Source: Pseudomonas sp. BGI-2 (GTDB lineage: Bacteria; Pseudomonadota; Gammaproteobacteria; Pseudomonadales; Pseudomonadaceae). Taken from it: DNA of 64,000 nucleotides. Each line of letters begins with the position of its first letter. Positions within the stretch are counted from its first letter, which is position 1. The translations under genes were made by a program, and so were the position numbers. The stretch is from positions 1-64,000 of the forward strand of contig NZ_SISB01000020.1 of assembly GCF_004310295.1 (NCBI RefSeq). Direction: 5' to 3'. Below the pieces are notes generated by a model that saw only the letters and a program-made list of their open reading frames with translations, was not told the DNA's origin and made no database searches. Below, piece by piece: positions 17,296-26,894 of this stretch.

Positions 17296-18098
17296 CCGCT
17301 CAACAACCTCCACGCCTGCTGCGCGGGATTCCGCTGGTGGTGCGCAAGCTGCAAAAGACTTTCGGTTCGCGGCAAGTGTTGCGCGAAATCGACCTGCACA
17401 TTCCGGCCGGACAGTTTGTCGCCGTGGTCGGTCGCAGTGGTTGCGGCAAAAGTACCTTGCTGCGGTTGCTCGCCGGTCTCGACAAACCCACGGGTGGTGA
17501 ATTATTCGCAGGCTCCGCGCCGCTGAGCGATGCCCGGGAAGACACCCGGTTGATGTTCCAGGAAGCCCGTTTGCTGCCGTGGAAAAAAGTCATCGACAAC
17601 GTCGGTCTCGGGCTCAAGGGCAACTGGCGGCCGCAAGCGCTGGAAGCGTTGGAGTCGGTCGGCCTGGCGGATCGCGCCAATGAATGGCCTGCGGCGCTGT
17701 CCGGTGGCCAGAAGCAACGCGTAGCCCTGGCCCGCGCGCTGATTCATCAACCGCGCTTGCTGTTGCTCGACGAACCCCTGGGGGCGCTGGATGCCCTGAC
17801 CCGAATTGAAATGCAGCAACTGATCGAACGGCTCTGGCAGAAGCACGGCTTCACCGTGTTGCTGGTCACCCACGACGTCAGTGAAGCGGTGGCGATTGCC
17901 GATCGGGTGATCCTGATCGAAGAGGGTGAAGTAGGCCTCGACCTGCACGTTGAGTTGCTACGCCCTCGGGTCCGCGGCTCCCATCGGCTGGCGGCGCTGG
18001 AAACCGAAGTCCTCAATCGAGTGCTGTCACTGCCCGGCGAACCGCCGGCACCGGAACCTGTTTCACCCTTGCCTACGCAATTGCGTTGGGCTCAATAA
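17292..18098 (+). CDS. ssuB: Aliphatic sulfonate ABC transporter ATP-binding protein
   Basis: A 268-residue ATPase subunit with Walker [10 protein letters not shown] (about residues 54-62), Q-loop at [10 protein letters not shown], signature LSGGQKQR, Walker [13 protein letters not shown] and a switch His in VTHDVSEA. The ATG at 17292 overlaps the ssuC stop and is preceded by AAAGGAGG. It powers sulfonate import through SsuC. Confidence 0.95.
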   Translation: MTAQQPPRLLRGIPLVVRKLQKTFGSRQVLREIDLHIPAGQFVAVVGRSGCGKSTLLRLLAGLDKPTGGELFAGSAPLSDAREDTRLMFQEARLLPWKKVIDNVGLGLKGNWRPQALEALESVGLADRANEWPAALSGGQKQRVALARALIHQPRLLLLDEPLGALDALTRIEMQQLIERLWQKHGFTVLLVTHDVSEAVAIADRVILIEEGEVGLDLHVELLRPRVRGSHRLAALETEVLNRVLSLPGEPPAPEPVSPLPTQLRWAQ

Positions 18099-18129
18099 CG
18101 CACCTTATCCAATGACAGGAATCAACATC

Positions 18130-18345
18130 ATGACTATCAAAGCCATCAACGTTCGTAACCAGTTCAAGGGCTCGATCAAGGAAATCGTATTGGGCGACGT
18201 GCTCTCGGAAATCGACGTGCAGACAGCCTCCGGCATCGTTACTTCGGTCATCACCACGCGTTCAGTGAAAGAGCTCGAACTGGTGGTCGGCAGCGAAGTG
18301 ATCGCGTTTGTGAAATCCACCGAGGTGTCGATCGCCAAGTTGTGA
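18130..18345 (+). CDS. ssuF: SsuF, molybdopterin-binding (TOBE/Mop) domain protein
   Basis: A 71-residue single Mop/TOBE domain (AINVRNQFKGSIKEIVLGDV ... VVGSEVIAFVKSTEVSIAK). SsuF closes the ssu operon in P. putida and is needed there for growth on some sulfonates; its biochemical role is not settled. Proteins of this fold bind oxyanions such as molybdate. ATG preceded by ATGACAGGA-type spacing, 31 bases after ssuB. Confidence 0.92.
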   Translation: MTIKAINVRNQFKGSIKEIVLGDVLSEIDVQTASGIVTSVITTRSVKELELVVGSEVIAFVKSTEVSIAKL

Positions 18346-18383
18346 GGGCGTGCGCTGCACTCAACCCCGGAGAGCGTGAGCCC

Positions 18384-18487
18384 TGATCGTTCCCACGCTC
18401 TGCGTGGGAATGCCTCTAGGGACGCTCCGCGTCCAGTGACGCGGAGCGTCACGGGCTGCATCCCCACGCGGAGCGTGGGAACGATCA
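18384..18487. repeat. Long nested palindromic REP element (GTTCCCACGC type)
   Basis: Outer arms TGATCGTTCCCACGCTCTGC and its near complement enclose an inner palindrome GACGCTCCGCGTC / GACGCGGAGCGTC. This is the only copy of this type in the window. Its right end supplies the stop codon of the TetR gene on the minus strand. Confidence 0.9.
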
Positions 18488-19120
18488 GATGCCGGCGCGC
18501 TTCGGCAAATACGGCGGTAAATACAGACCCAGATACGCATCAAACACCCGCATCCCTTCTTCAGCCATACGCGGCGTGATCTGCCCATGCTGCTGCACCG
18601 AACGCGCATACACCCGATCACCCAGCTCCATCGCCAGCGCAAACACATCGACATCGGTCGGCAATTTCGGCAACTCGAAGTGATGATCGAACAGCTTGTG
18701 CATCAAGTCGCCCAATTCGATGTCGTGCTGACGGTCGGCCTGGGTGACTTCGGTCAGGCCGTGCTGAGCGAGGATCAGTTGCCGGGCGGCAGCGTCTTCG
18801 TCGTAGATGTCGAGCATGCGTTGTTCAACCAGTCGCGACAGGTCGCGCCAGCCGCTGAGGGCGTTGTGATCGATGGGCGCTTGCAGGCAGGCGCGGAATG
18901 CGGCGTGGACGTCCGCCGTCAGGGCTTCGAGCAGGGCCGGAACGCTGGCGAAGAAGTGGTAGACGGAGGAGGGCGGGATCTCTGCGCGTTCGGCGACGCT
19001 GTAGATCGACAGACTGGCCACGCCCTCGGCGGCCAGCAGCGTGCGGGCGGCATCGAGTATCGAATCGATCCGGGCCTGGCTGCGGGCGCGGGGTTTGCGT
19101 GGGGTGGCGAGTCGGGTCAT
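18485..19120 (-). CDS. TetR/AcrR-family transcriptional regulator
   Basis: A 211-residue TetR-type repressor. The N-terminal helix-turn-helix (residues 15-60: ARIDSILDAARTLLAAEGV ... YSVAERAEIPPSSVYHFFAS) is clear; the C-terminal ligand domain gives no specific match. The ATG at 19120 has AGGAGA nine bases upstream; a longer frame to 19228 runs into a REP element and is rejected. The stop codon lies within the REP element at 18384-18487. It is convergent with ssuF. Its target is unknown; the closest divergent DNA is the terminator of spuI, so an autonomous regulator is likely. Confidence 0.88.
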   Translation of the reverse strand: MTRLATPRKPRARSQARIDSILDAARTLLAAEGVASLSIYSVAERAEIPPSSVYHFFASVPALLEALTADVHAAFRACLQAPIDHNALSGWRDLSRLVEQRMLDIYDEDAAARQLILAQHGLTEVTQADRQHDIELGDLMHKLFDHHFELPKLPTDVDVFALAMELGDRVYARSVQQHGQITPRMAEEGMRVFDAYLGLYLPPYLPKRAGI

Positions 19121-19183
19121 TGAAGTCTCCTGCGGGGCAGCGGGCATTGTACGAGCAGGGGTCGTGTGTTGTCTTCCCGGACG

Positions 19184-19275
19184 CTTTCGCGGGCAAGCCT
19201 CGCTCCTACGGGTCTGTGGCATGCTCATTTTTGCGAACGACTCCGACCTGTAGGAGCGAGGCTTGCCCGCGAACC
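19184..19275. repeat. REPIN, inverted pair (GAGGCTTGCCCGCGAAG type)
   Basis: Arms CTTTCGCGGGCAAGCCTCGC and its complement lie between the TetR gene start and the spuI terminator. Confidence 0.85.
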
Positions 19276-19289
19276 GCAGCAGGCGGCCA

Positions 19290-19332
19290 TAAAAAAACGC
19301 CGTTGGCTTTATCAGCCAACGGCGTTCCTTTT
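19290..19332 (-). terminator. Rho-independent terminator of spuI
   Basis: Read on the minus strand: stem AACGCCGTTGGCT / AGCCAACGGCGTT with a short loop, then seven T residues. It begins about ten bases after the spuI stop. Confidence 0.95.
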
Positions 19333-19343
19333 ACTGCAACCAC

Positions 19344-20720
19344 TTACACGGTATGCAGGTACCAGTTGTACTCAAGGTCAGAGATGGAGTGTTCGAACTC
19401 CTCCAGCTCACTCTCTTTGCACGCGACAAAGATATCGATGTATTTCGGATCGATGTACTTGGCCATGACTTCGCTGTCGTCCAGCTCGCGCAATGCATCG
19501 CGCAAGTTGTTCGGCAGGCTTTGCTCGTTCTGCTCGTAGGAGTTGCCTTCCACGGGCGCGCCCGGTTCGATCTTGTTGGTCAGGCCGTGGTGCACGCCTG
19601 CCAGAACCGAAGCCATCAACAGATACGGGTTGGCGTCGGCACCGGCCACACGGTGTTCGATGCGCACGGCATCGGAGGAACCGGTCGGTACGCGGATCGC
19701 CACGGTGCGGTTGTCCAGGCCCCAGCACGGCGAGTTAGGTACGTAGAACTGTGCGCCGAAACGACGGTAGGAGTTGACGTTCGGGCAGAGGAAAGCCATC
19801 TGCGCCGGTAGGGTCTCGAGCACACCGCCGATCGCGTGACGCAGTGCGGCGTTCTGCTCGGGATCCTCGCTGGCAAAAATATTTTTGCCTTCTTTATCAA
19901 GAATCGAAATGTGTACGTGCAGACCGTTGCCCGCCTGGCCCGGGTAAGGCTTGGCCATGAAGGTGGTGTCCATCTCATGGTCGTAGGCGATGTTCTTGAT
20001 CAGACGCTTGAGCAGGACCGCGTAGTCGCAGGCCTTGATCGGGTCGGCCACGTGGTGCAGGTTCACTTCGAACTGCGCCGGGGCACTTTCCTTGACGATC
20101 GCGTCGGCAGGGATGCCTTGCTCTTTCGCACCTTCCAGAATGTCCTGGAGGCAGTCGACGTATTCGTCGAGGTCGTCGATCAGGTAGACCTGGGTCGAAT
20201 GCGGGCGTTTGCCGGACACTGGCGAGCGTGGCGGTTGTGGACGACCGTTCACGTTCTCCTGGTCGATCAGGTAGAACTCCAGTTCGAACGCGGCGCAGAT
20301 GGTCAGGCCCATGTCGTCGAACTTGCGCACCACATTAGCCAGCACTTCTCGCGGGTCGGCAAAGAACGGCTGGCCTTCAAGTTCGTGCATGGTCATTAAC
20401 AGTTGCGCGGTAGGGCGCTTCTGCCAGGGTTCATTGCACAGGGTGTCAGGGATTGGATAGCAGATTCGGTCAGCATCGCCGATGTCCAGGCCCAGGCCGG
20501 TGCTTTCCACCGTCGAGCCATTGATATCCAGAGCAAATAGAGAGGCCGGCAGGTTGATGCCTTTCTCGTAAACCTTGTGGAGGCTGGTGCGTTCAATGCG
20601 CTTGCCGCGCACCACACCATTCATATCCGCAATCAGAAGGTCAACGTACAGAACCTCAGGATGTTCCTTAAGGAACGCGTTCGCTTCGTTAAGCTGAACG
20701 GCACGCGGGGGTACCGACAT
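19344..20720 (-). CDS. spuI: Glutamine-synthetase-family gamma-glutamylpolyamine synthetase (SpuI/PauA type)
   Basis: A 458-residue glutamine-synthetase fold enzyme. It has the GS beta-grasp N-domain and catalytic motifs AAFELEFYLID, APAQFEVNLHHVADP, GLHVHISILDKEGKN and NRTVAIRVP. Family members in Pseudomonas ligate glutamate to putrescine or other amines with ATP, the entry step of the gamma-glutamyl route of polyamine catabolism, rather than making glutamine. It is divergent from the spuA relic and spuBCDEFGH, the arrangement known around spuI in P. aeruginosa. The exact amine cannot be deduced. Confidence 0.93.
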   Translation of the reverse strand: MSVPPRAVQLNEANAFLKEHPEVLYVDLLIADMNGVVRGKRIERTSLHKVYEKGINLPASLFALDINGSTVESTGLGLDIGDADRICYPIPDTLCNEPWQKRPTAQLLMTMHELEGQPFFADPREVLANVVRKFDDMGLTICAAFELEFYLIDQENVNGRPQPPRSPVSGKRPHSTQVYLIDDLDEYVDCLQDILEGAKEQGIPADAIVKESAPAQFEVNLHHVADPIKACDYAVLLKRLIKNIAYDHEMDTTFMAKPYPGQAGNGLHVHISILDKEGKNIFASEDPEQNAALRHAIGGVLETLPAQMAFLCPNVNSYRRFGAQFYVPNSPCWGLDNRTVAIRVPTGSSDAVRIEHRVAGADANPYLLMASVLAGVHHGLTNKIEPGAPVEGNSYEQNEQSLPNNLRDALRELDDSEVMAKYIDPKYIDIFVACKESELEEFEHSISDLEYNWYLHTV

Positions 20721-20820
20721 GATGCAACACCTTTGTTGTTAAAAATATCAATCATTGATCTCTTCGGGTTTCAGTCAACCCGAACGGCCTGCCGAAGTCA
20801 AGCGAGGCCTTTTTTGCCCT

Positions 20821-20846
20821 AAAAAAGCGCCCGTAGGGCTTTTTTG
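20821..20846. other. AT-flanked stem-loop in the spuI/spuA divergent region
   Basis: AAAAAAGCGCCC and GGGCTTTTTT form a hairpin with one extra base in the left arm. It lies about 100 bases upstream of the spuI start and 150 before the spuA relic. It could be an attenuator-like or terminator structure in the leader. The rest of 20721-20998 has no open frame I would support. Confidence 0.5.
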
Positions 20847-20930
20847 AGGCAGTTTGGGGCGTTTTTATGCCTTTAAGCGCTTTGGCGCCCGCGAGCTTGA
20901 GCGGGCCGTGTTGTATTTTTTACGGGGGTG

Positions 20931-20959
20931 TTGTGTAAAAAAATGAACAAGGCTAAGCT
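20931..20959 (+). promoter_or_regulatory. Possible sigma-70-type promoter for the spu operon
   Basis: TTGTGT and TAAGCT are separated by 17 bases, about 40 bases before the spuA relic. The -10 match is weak, so this is only a candidate; the promoter of P. aeruginosa spuA is regulated, but no operator could be recognised here. Confidence 0.25.
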
Positions 20960-20998
20960 CGATTCAAACCCATAACAGCAATAATACCGGGGTGCTTC

Positions 20999-21379
20999 AT
21001 GTCTCGCCTGCCGTTAATCGGCGTCGCCATCTGCTCAAGGCAGATCGGTCTGCATGCTTATCACATCAGTGGCGATCGTTGCGTTCACGCCAAGGCAAGC
21101 GTTGCCAAAGGCGTGCCGTCGACTCTTCCTTCCTCGGCGAACCTGCTGCCCCCGTCCGATATTCTGGACGGTCTACACGACATTCTCTTTACTGGCCCTC
21201 CTTCCAATATAGAACCGTTTCACGCTGACAGCCCGACCAACGCGTCGGGTTATGCTCGTGATTCTGCACGCGCAACTACGCTCTCGCTGACCCACGCCAT
21301 TACCCGAGTGGGTAGTTGTGCTTGGCCATTGCAGTGGCAATCTGTATCACACGACGCCGATGCGTCAAACAACGCCTGA
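20999..21379 (+). pseudogene. spuA: Decayed spuA/puuD gamma-glutamyl-GABA hydrolase (N-terminal relic)
   Basis: The first roughly 100 codons align with class I glutamine-amidotransferase hydrolases of the SpuA/PuuD type: MSRLPLIGVAICSRQIGLHAYHISGD, PPSDILDGLHDILFTGPPSN, IEPFHADSP. A full protein has about 250 residues. After RVG (about 21308-21313) the matching sequence continues in the next frame as VVVLGHCSGNLYH, a counterpart of the VxVLGICRG catalytic-cysteine strand, which indicates a net frameshift; the remainder, including the catalytic His/Glu, is missing. The open frame itself ends as an unrelated tail at 21379. In the intact pathway this enzyme releases GABA from gamma-glutamyl-GABA. 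A hydrolase elsewhere (PauD2-like) would be needed. Confidence 0.82.
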
Positions 21380-21416
21380 CTTATAAGAGTCAGGAAACTC
21401 AGCCTAAGAGGCATTT

Positions 21417-22775
21417 ATGAGTCACAACCTCGACCAGCTCACCGATTGGTTGAAAGACCACAAGATCACAGAAGTCGAATGCATGATCGCCGACTTGACC
21501 GGGATCACCCGGGGCAAGATTTCGCCGACCAACAAGTTCATTGCCGAAAAAGGCATGCGCCTGCCCGAGAGCGTTCTGTTGCAGACCGTGACCGGCGACT
21601 ATGTCGAAGACGACATCTATTACGAACTGCTCGACCCGGCCGACATCGACATGATCTGCCGCCCCGACCAGAACGCGGTTTACCTGGTGCCCTGGTCCAT
21701 TGAGCCGACCGCCCAGGTGATCCACGACACCTACGACAAGCAAGGCAACCCGATCGAGCTGTCGCCGCGCAACGTGCTTAAAAAGGTCCTGAAACTCTAT
21801 GCCGACAAGGGCTGGCAGCCGATCGTGGCGCCGGAAATGGAGTTTTACCTGACCAAGCGCAGTGACGACCCGGACTACCCGCTGCAACCGCCGATCGGCC
21901 GTTCCGGGCGCCCGGAAACCGGTCGTCAGTCGTTCTCCATTGAAGCGGCGAACGAATTCGATCCGCTGTTCGAGGACGTCTACGACTGGTGCGAATTGCA
22001 GGAACTGGACCTCGACACGTTGATCCACGAGGACGGCACGGCGCAGATGGAAATCAACTTCCGTCACGGCGATGCCCTGTCCCTGGCCGACCAGATCCTG
22101 ATCTTCAAACGCACCATGCGCGAAGCCGCGCTCAAGCACGACGTGGCGGCCACTTTCATGGCCAAGCCCATGACCGGCGAGCCGGGCAGCGCGATGCACT
22201 TGCACCAGAGCATCATCGACATCGAGACTGGCAAGAACGTCTTCTCCAATGAAGACGGGACCATGAGCCAACTGTTCCTGTACCACATCGGTGGCTTGCA
22301 GAAGCTGATCCCCGAGCTGTTGCCGCTGTTCGCGCCGAACGTCAACTCGTTCCGCCGCTTCCTGCCGGACACCTCGGCGCCGGTGAACGTGGAGTGGGGC
22401 GAAGAGAACCGCACCGTGGGCCTGCGGGTTCCGGATGCCGGGCCGCAAAACCGTCGGGTGGAAAACCGCCTGCCCGGCGCTGACGCCAACCCGTACCTGG
22501 CGATCGCCGCGAGCCTGCTCTGCGGTTACATCGGCATGGTCGAAGGCTTGAACCCGAGTGCGCCAGTAGTGGGTCGAGGCTATGAACGCCGCAACCTGCG
22601 CCTGCCGCTGACCATTGAAGACGCGCTGGAGCGTATGGAAAACAGCGCGACCGTCGAGAAGTACCTGGGCAAGAAATTCATTACTGGCTACGTCGCGGTC
22701 AAGCGGGCCGAGCATGAAAACTTCAAGCGCGTGATCAGTTCGTGGGAGCGGGAATTCCTGCTCTTCGCCGTCTGA
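21417..22775 (+). CDS. spuB: Glutamine-synthetase-family gamma-glutamylputrescine synthetase (SpuB)
   Basis: A 452-residue glutamine-synthetase fold enzyme, paralogous to spuI but clearly diverged. Active-site segments: APEMEFYLTKRSDDPDYP (metal-binding Glu), GTAQMEINFRHGDAL, GSAMHLHQSIID and ENRTVGLRVPDAG. The N-domain starts with the family pattern VECMIADLTGITRGKISPTNKF. It probably uses ATP to couple glutamate to a polyamine. It is the first intact gene of the plus-strand spu operon, 37 bases after the spuA relic. Confidence 0.93.
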   Translation: MSHNLDQLTDWLKDHKITEVECMIADLTGITRGKISPTNKFIAEKGMRLPESVLLQTVTGDYVEDDIYYELLDPADIDMICRPDQNAVYLVPWSIEPTAQVIHDTYDKQGNPIELSPRNVLKKVLKLYADKGWQPIVAPEMEFYLTKRSDDPDYPLQPPIGRSGRPETGRQSFSIEAANEFDPLFEDVYDWCELQELDLDTLIHEDGTAQMEINFRHGDALSLADQILIFKRTMREAALKHDVAATFMAKPMTGEPGSAMHLHQSIIDIETGKNVFSNEDGTMSQLFLYHIGGLQKLIPELLPLFAPNVNSFRRFLPDTSAPVNVEWGEENRTVGLRVPDAGPQNRRVENRLPGADANPYLAIAASLLCGYIGMVEGLNPSAPVVGRGYERRNLRLPLTIEDALERMENSATVEKYLGKKFITGYVAVKRAEHENFKRVISSWEREFLLFAV

Positions 22776-22833
22776 TGCGCCGGGCGCGACTGCACTTGGT
22801 CGCGCCCTTCACCGAAACCTTAGGAGAATTCGC

Positions 22834-24198
22834 ATGACCAGCAACAACCCGCAAACCCGTGAATGGCAAACCCTGAGCAACGATCACCACCTGGCCCCTT
22901 TCAGCGACTTCAAGCAGCTGAAAGAGAAAGGCCCGCGAATCATCACCAACGCCAAGGGCGTTTACCTCTGGGACAGCGAAGGCAACAAGATCCTCGACGG
23001 CATGGCCGGCCTGTGGTGCGTAGCGATCGGCTACGGTCGCGATGAACTGGCCGATGCCGCCAGCAAACAGATGCGCGAACTGCCTTACTACAACCTGTTC
23101 TTCCAGACCGCTCACCCGCCGGTGCTGGAACTGGCCAAGGCCATCGCCGACATCGCGCCAGAGGGCATGAACCACGTGTTCTTCACCGGTTCCGGTTCCG
23201 AAGGCAACGACACCATGCTGCGTATGGTCCGCCACTATTGGGCGATCAAGGGTCAGCCGAAGAAGAAAGTCATCATCAGCCGCAAGAACGGCTATCACGG
23301 TTCCACCGTGGCCGGCGCGAGTCTGGGTGGCATGACGTACATGCACGAACAAGGCGACTTGCCGATCCCGGGCATCGTCCACATCGCGCAGCCGTACTGG
23401 TTTGCTGAAGGCGGCGACATGACGCCGGAAGAGTTCGGTATCTGGGCGGCCAATCAGCTGGAAGAGAAGATTCTGGAAGTCGGCGTGGACAATGTCGGTG
23501 CCTTTATCGCCGAGCCGATCCAGGGCGCCGGCGGCGTGATTATTCCGCCAGACACCTACTGGCCGCGCATCAAGGAAATCCTCGCCAAGTACGACATCCT
23601 GTTCGTGGCTGACGAAGTGATCTGTGGTTTCGGCCGTACCGGTGAGTGGTTCGGTAGCGATTTCTTCGACCTCAGACCCGACATGATGACCATCGCCAAA
23701 GGCCTGACGTCCGGCTACATCCCTATGGGTGGCCTGATCGTGCGTGACGAAGTGGTGGCGGTGCTCAACGAAGGCGGCGACTTCAACCACGGTTTCACCT
23801 ACTCCGGGCACCCGGTAGCGGCTGCGGTAGCGCTGGAAAACATCCGCATTCTGCGCGAAGAAAAAATTATCGAGCACGTTCATGCCGAAACGGCACCCTA
23901 TTTGCAAAAGCGTCTACGGGAACTGAACGATCACCCGTTGGTGGGGGAAGTGCGCGGGGTCGGTCTGTTGGGGGCCATCGAACTGGTTCAGGACAAGGCC
24001 ACTCGCAAGCGTTACGAAGGCAAAGGCGTCGGCATGATCTGCCGCACGTTCTGCTTCGACAACGGCCTGATCATGCGTGCCGTGGGGGACACCATGATCA
24101 TTGCTCCGCCACTGGTGATTACCAAGGCTGAAATCGATGAGCTGGTGACCAAGGCACGCAAGTGCCTGGACCTGACCCTGAGTGCGTTGCAGGGCTAA
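22834..24198 (+). CDS. spuC: Class III PLP aminotransferase, polyamine:pyruvate transaminase (SpuC)
   Basis: A 454-residue omega-aminotransferase. Lys289 in TIAKGLTSGY binds PLP; other landmarks are GMAGLWCVAIGYGRDE (about 57-72), FTGSGSEGNDTMLR (117-130) and FVADEVICGFGRTGEW (257-272). SpuC of Pseudomonas transfers the amino group of putrescine or its glutamylated form to pyruvate. It starts 58 bases after spuB with TTAGGAGAA before the ATG. Confidence 0.95.
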   Translation: MTSNNPQTREWQTLSNDHHLAPFSDFKQLKEKGPRIITNAKGVYLWDSEGNKILDGMAGLWCVAIGYGRDELADAASKQMRELPYYNLFFQTAHPPVLELAKAIADIAPEGMNHVFFTGSGSEGNDTMLRMVRHYWAIKGQPKKKVIISRKNGYHGSTVAGASLGGMTYMHEQGDLPIPGIVHIAQPYWFAEGGDMTPEEFGIWAANQLEEKILEVGVDNVGAFIAEPIQGAGGVIIPPDTYWPRIKEILAKYDILFVADEVICGFGRTGEWFGSDFFDLRPDMMTIAKGLTSGYIPMGGLIVRDEVVAVLNEGGDFNHGFTYSGHPVAAAVALENIRILREEKIIEHVHAETAPYLQKRLRELNDHPLVGEVRGVGLLGAIELVQDKATRKRYEGKGVGMICRTFCFDNGLIMRAVGDTMIIAPPLVITKAEIDELVTKARKCLDLTLSALQG

Positions 24199-24206
24199 GT
24201 GCTAGG

Positions 24207-24240
24207 CTCTGGGCGAGAGTCATTAAACTTTCGCTCAGAG
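24207..24240 (+). other. Stem-loop between spuC and spuD
   Basis: CTCTGGGCGAGAG pairs with CTTTCGCTCAGAG (11 of 13 positions) across a short loop, with no T-run after it. In this position, just after the aminotransferase gene and before the transporter genes, it could stabilise or process the upstream mRNA end. Confidence 0.5.
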
Positions 24241-24367
24241 CAGATCTAAAGGGTGGCCTTTCCTTGAAAGACCGCCTCGGATCTTGCCAGACTAGCTGCG
24301 GTTCCAGTTGTCCGGGTTCGGCCGCTGAACAAAGTGGTTCAAAAAAGAAAAATTTGGAGCATTACGA

Positions 24368-25480
24368 ATGAAGGCATTAGGAAAAAAGCTTGCTGGCAAG
24401 ACACTCCTCGCCATGTCCCTGATGGGCATGATGGCGGGTGCGGTTCAGGCGGACGACAAGGTGTTGCACGTCTATAACTGGTCCGACTACATCGCTCCGG
24501 ACACCATCAAGAAGTTCGAAACCGAGTCCGGCATCAAAGTCGTTTACGACGTCTTCGACAGTAACGAAACCCTGGAAGCCAAGTTGCTGGCAGGCAAGTC
24601 CGGCTACGACATCGTCGTACCGTCGAACAACTTCCTGGCCAAGCAGATCAAGGCTGGCGTTTACCAGAAGCTGGACAAGTCCAAGCTGCCTAACTGGAAA
24701 AACCTGAACCCTGATTTGCTTAAAGCGGTATCGGTGAGCGACCCGGGCAACGAACACGCTTTCCCGTACATGTGGGGTTCGATCGGTATTGGCTTCAACG
24801 CCGAGAAGGTCAAGGCTGCACTGGGTGCCGATGCGCCAACCAACTCCTGGGACCTGCTGTTCAAACCTGAAAACGCCGCCAAGTTGAAGTCGTGCGGTAT
24901 CAGTTTCCTCGATTCGCCAACCGAGATGATTCCGGTGGCGCTGCACTACCTGGGCTATCCAACCGACAGCCAGGACAAAAAACAACTGGCCGAAGCCGAA
25001 GCGCTGTTCCTGAAGATTCGTCCTTCGGTGGGCTACTTCCACTCGTCCAAGTACATCTCCGACCTGGCCAACGGCAACATCTGCGTCGCCGTGGGTTACT
25101 CGGGTGATATCTACCAGGCCAAGTCCCGTGCGGCTGAAGCCGGTGACAAGGTGAAAGTCAGCTACAACATTCCGAAAGAAGGTGCAGGCAGCTTCTATGA
25201 CATGGTCGCCATCCCTAAAGATGCCGAAAACGTCGAAGGCGCCTACAAGTTCATGACCTTCCTGCAGAAGCCGGAAATCATGGCTGAAATCACCAACGCC
25301 GTGCGCTTCCCGAACGGTAACGCGGCCGCCACCCCATTGGTCGAAAAAGAAATCACCGCCGACCCAGGCATCTACCCGCCAGCGGACGTGTTGGCCAAGC
25401 TGTACGCGATCGCCGACTTGCCGGCCGCGACCCAGCGGATCCTGACGCGCAGCTGGACCAAGATCAAATCGGGTAAGTAA
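24368..25480 (+). CDS. spuD: Putrescine ABC transporter periplasmic binding protein (SpuD)
   Basis: A 370-residue PotF-type binding protein. The signal peptide ends at AVQA (residue 28), before [21 protein letters not shown]. The family motifs [30 protein letters not shown] and [12 protein letters not shown] are all present. SpuD of P. aeruginosa prefers putrescine. A long 3' REP element separates it from spuE, as often seen between paralogous binding-protein genes. Confidence 0.94.
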   Translation: MKALGKKLAGKTLLAMSLMGMMAGAVQADDKVLHVYNWSDYIAPDTIKKFETESGIKVVYDVFDSNETLEAKLLAGKSGYDIVVPSNNFLAKQIKAGVYQKLDKSKLPNWKNLNPDLLKAVSVSDPGNEHAFPYMWGSIGIGFNAEKVKAALGADAPTNSWDLLFKPENAAKLKSCGISFLDSPTEMIPVALHYLGYPTDSQDKKQLAEAEALFLKIRPSVGYFHSSKYISDLANGNICVAVGYSGDIYQAKSRAAEAGDKVKVSYNIPKEGAGSFYDMVAIPKDAENVEGAYKFMTFLQKPEIMAEITNAVRFPNGNAAATPLVEKEITADPGIYPPADVLAKLYAIADLPAATQRILTRSWTKIKSGK

Positions 25481-25490
25481 GAAGTAGACC

Positions 25491-25593
25491 CCGTAGGAGC
25501 GAGCCTGCTCGCGATAAAAGCTGCAACACCGAGGGGTGTCAGACACCCCTCGTTATCGTTGGCGACCATCGCGAGCAGGCTCGCTCCTACAGG
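25491..25593. repeat. REPIN, inverted pair (GAGCCTGCTCGCGAT type) with inner hairpin
   Basis: Outer arms GTAGGAGCGAGCCTGCTCGC and its complement enclose a perfect 10-bp hairpin GAGGGGTGTC / GACACCCCTC at about 25531-25551. This sits between the two paralogous binding-protein genes. Confidence 0.88.
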
Positions 25594-25682
25594 GATATCT
25601 GCATAAAAGTTTTGCTGGAACGGTTTTTCGAAGGTAAGTTGCGCGCCGGTTTAGTTGCCGGGCAGCCATGGCTGTCATGTAA

Positions 25683-26822
<1,140 letters not shown>

Positions 26823-26894
26823 CGACAAGGCTCAAACTATCCAAAGTTCGCTCACCTTGAGCGAACTGCACTCTTTTTTTTGGGAGTTTCGTAA

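Noticed and set aside
20999..21379. The 126-residue frame as a novel small protein
   Set aside because: Its first 100 residues align to SpuA/PuuD and the homologous strand continues in another frame, so a relic is the better explanation.
24162..24371. Small plus-strand frame across the spuC end and the spuC-spuD gap
   Set aside because: No ribosome site and no recognisable sequence; overlaps the end of spuC in another frame.
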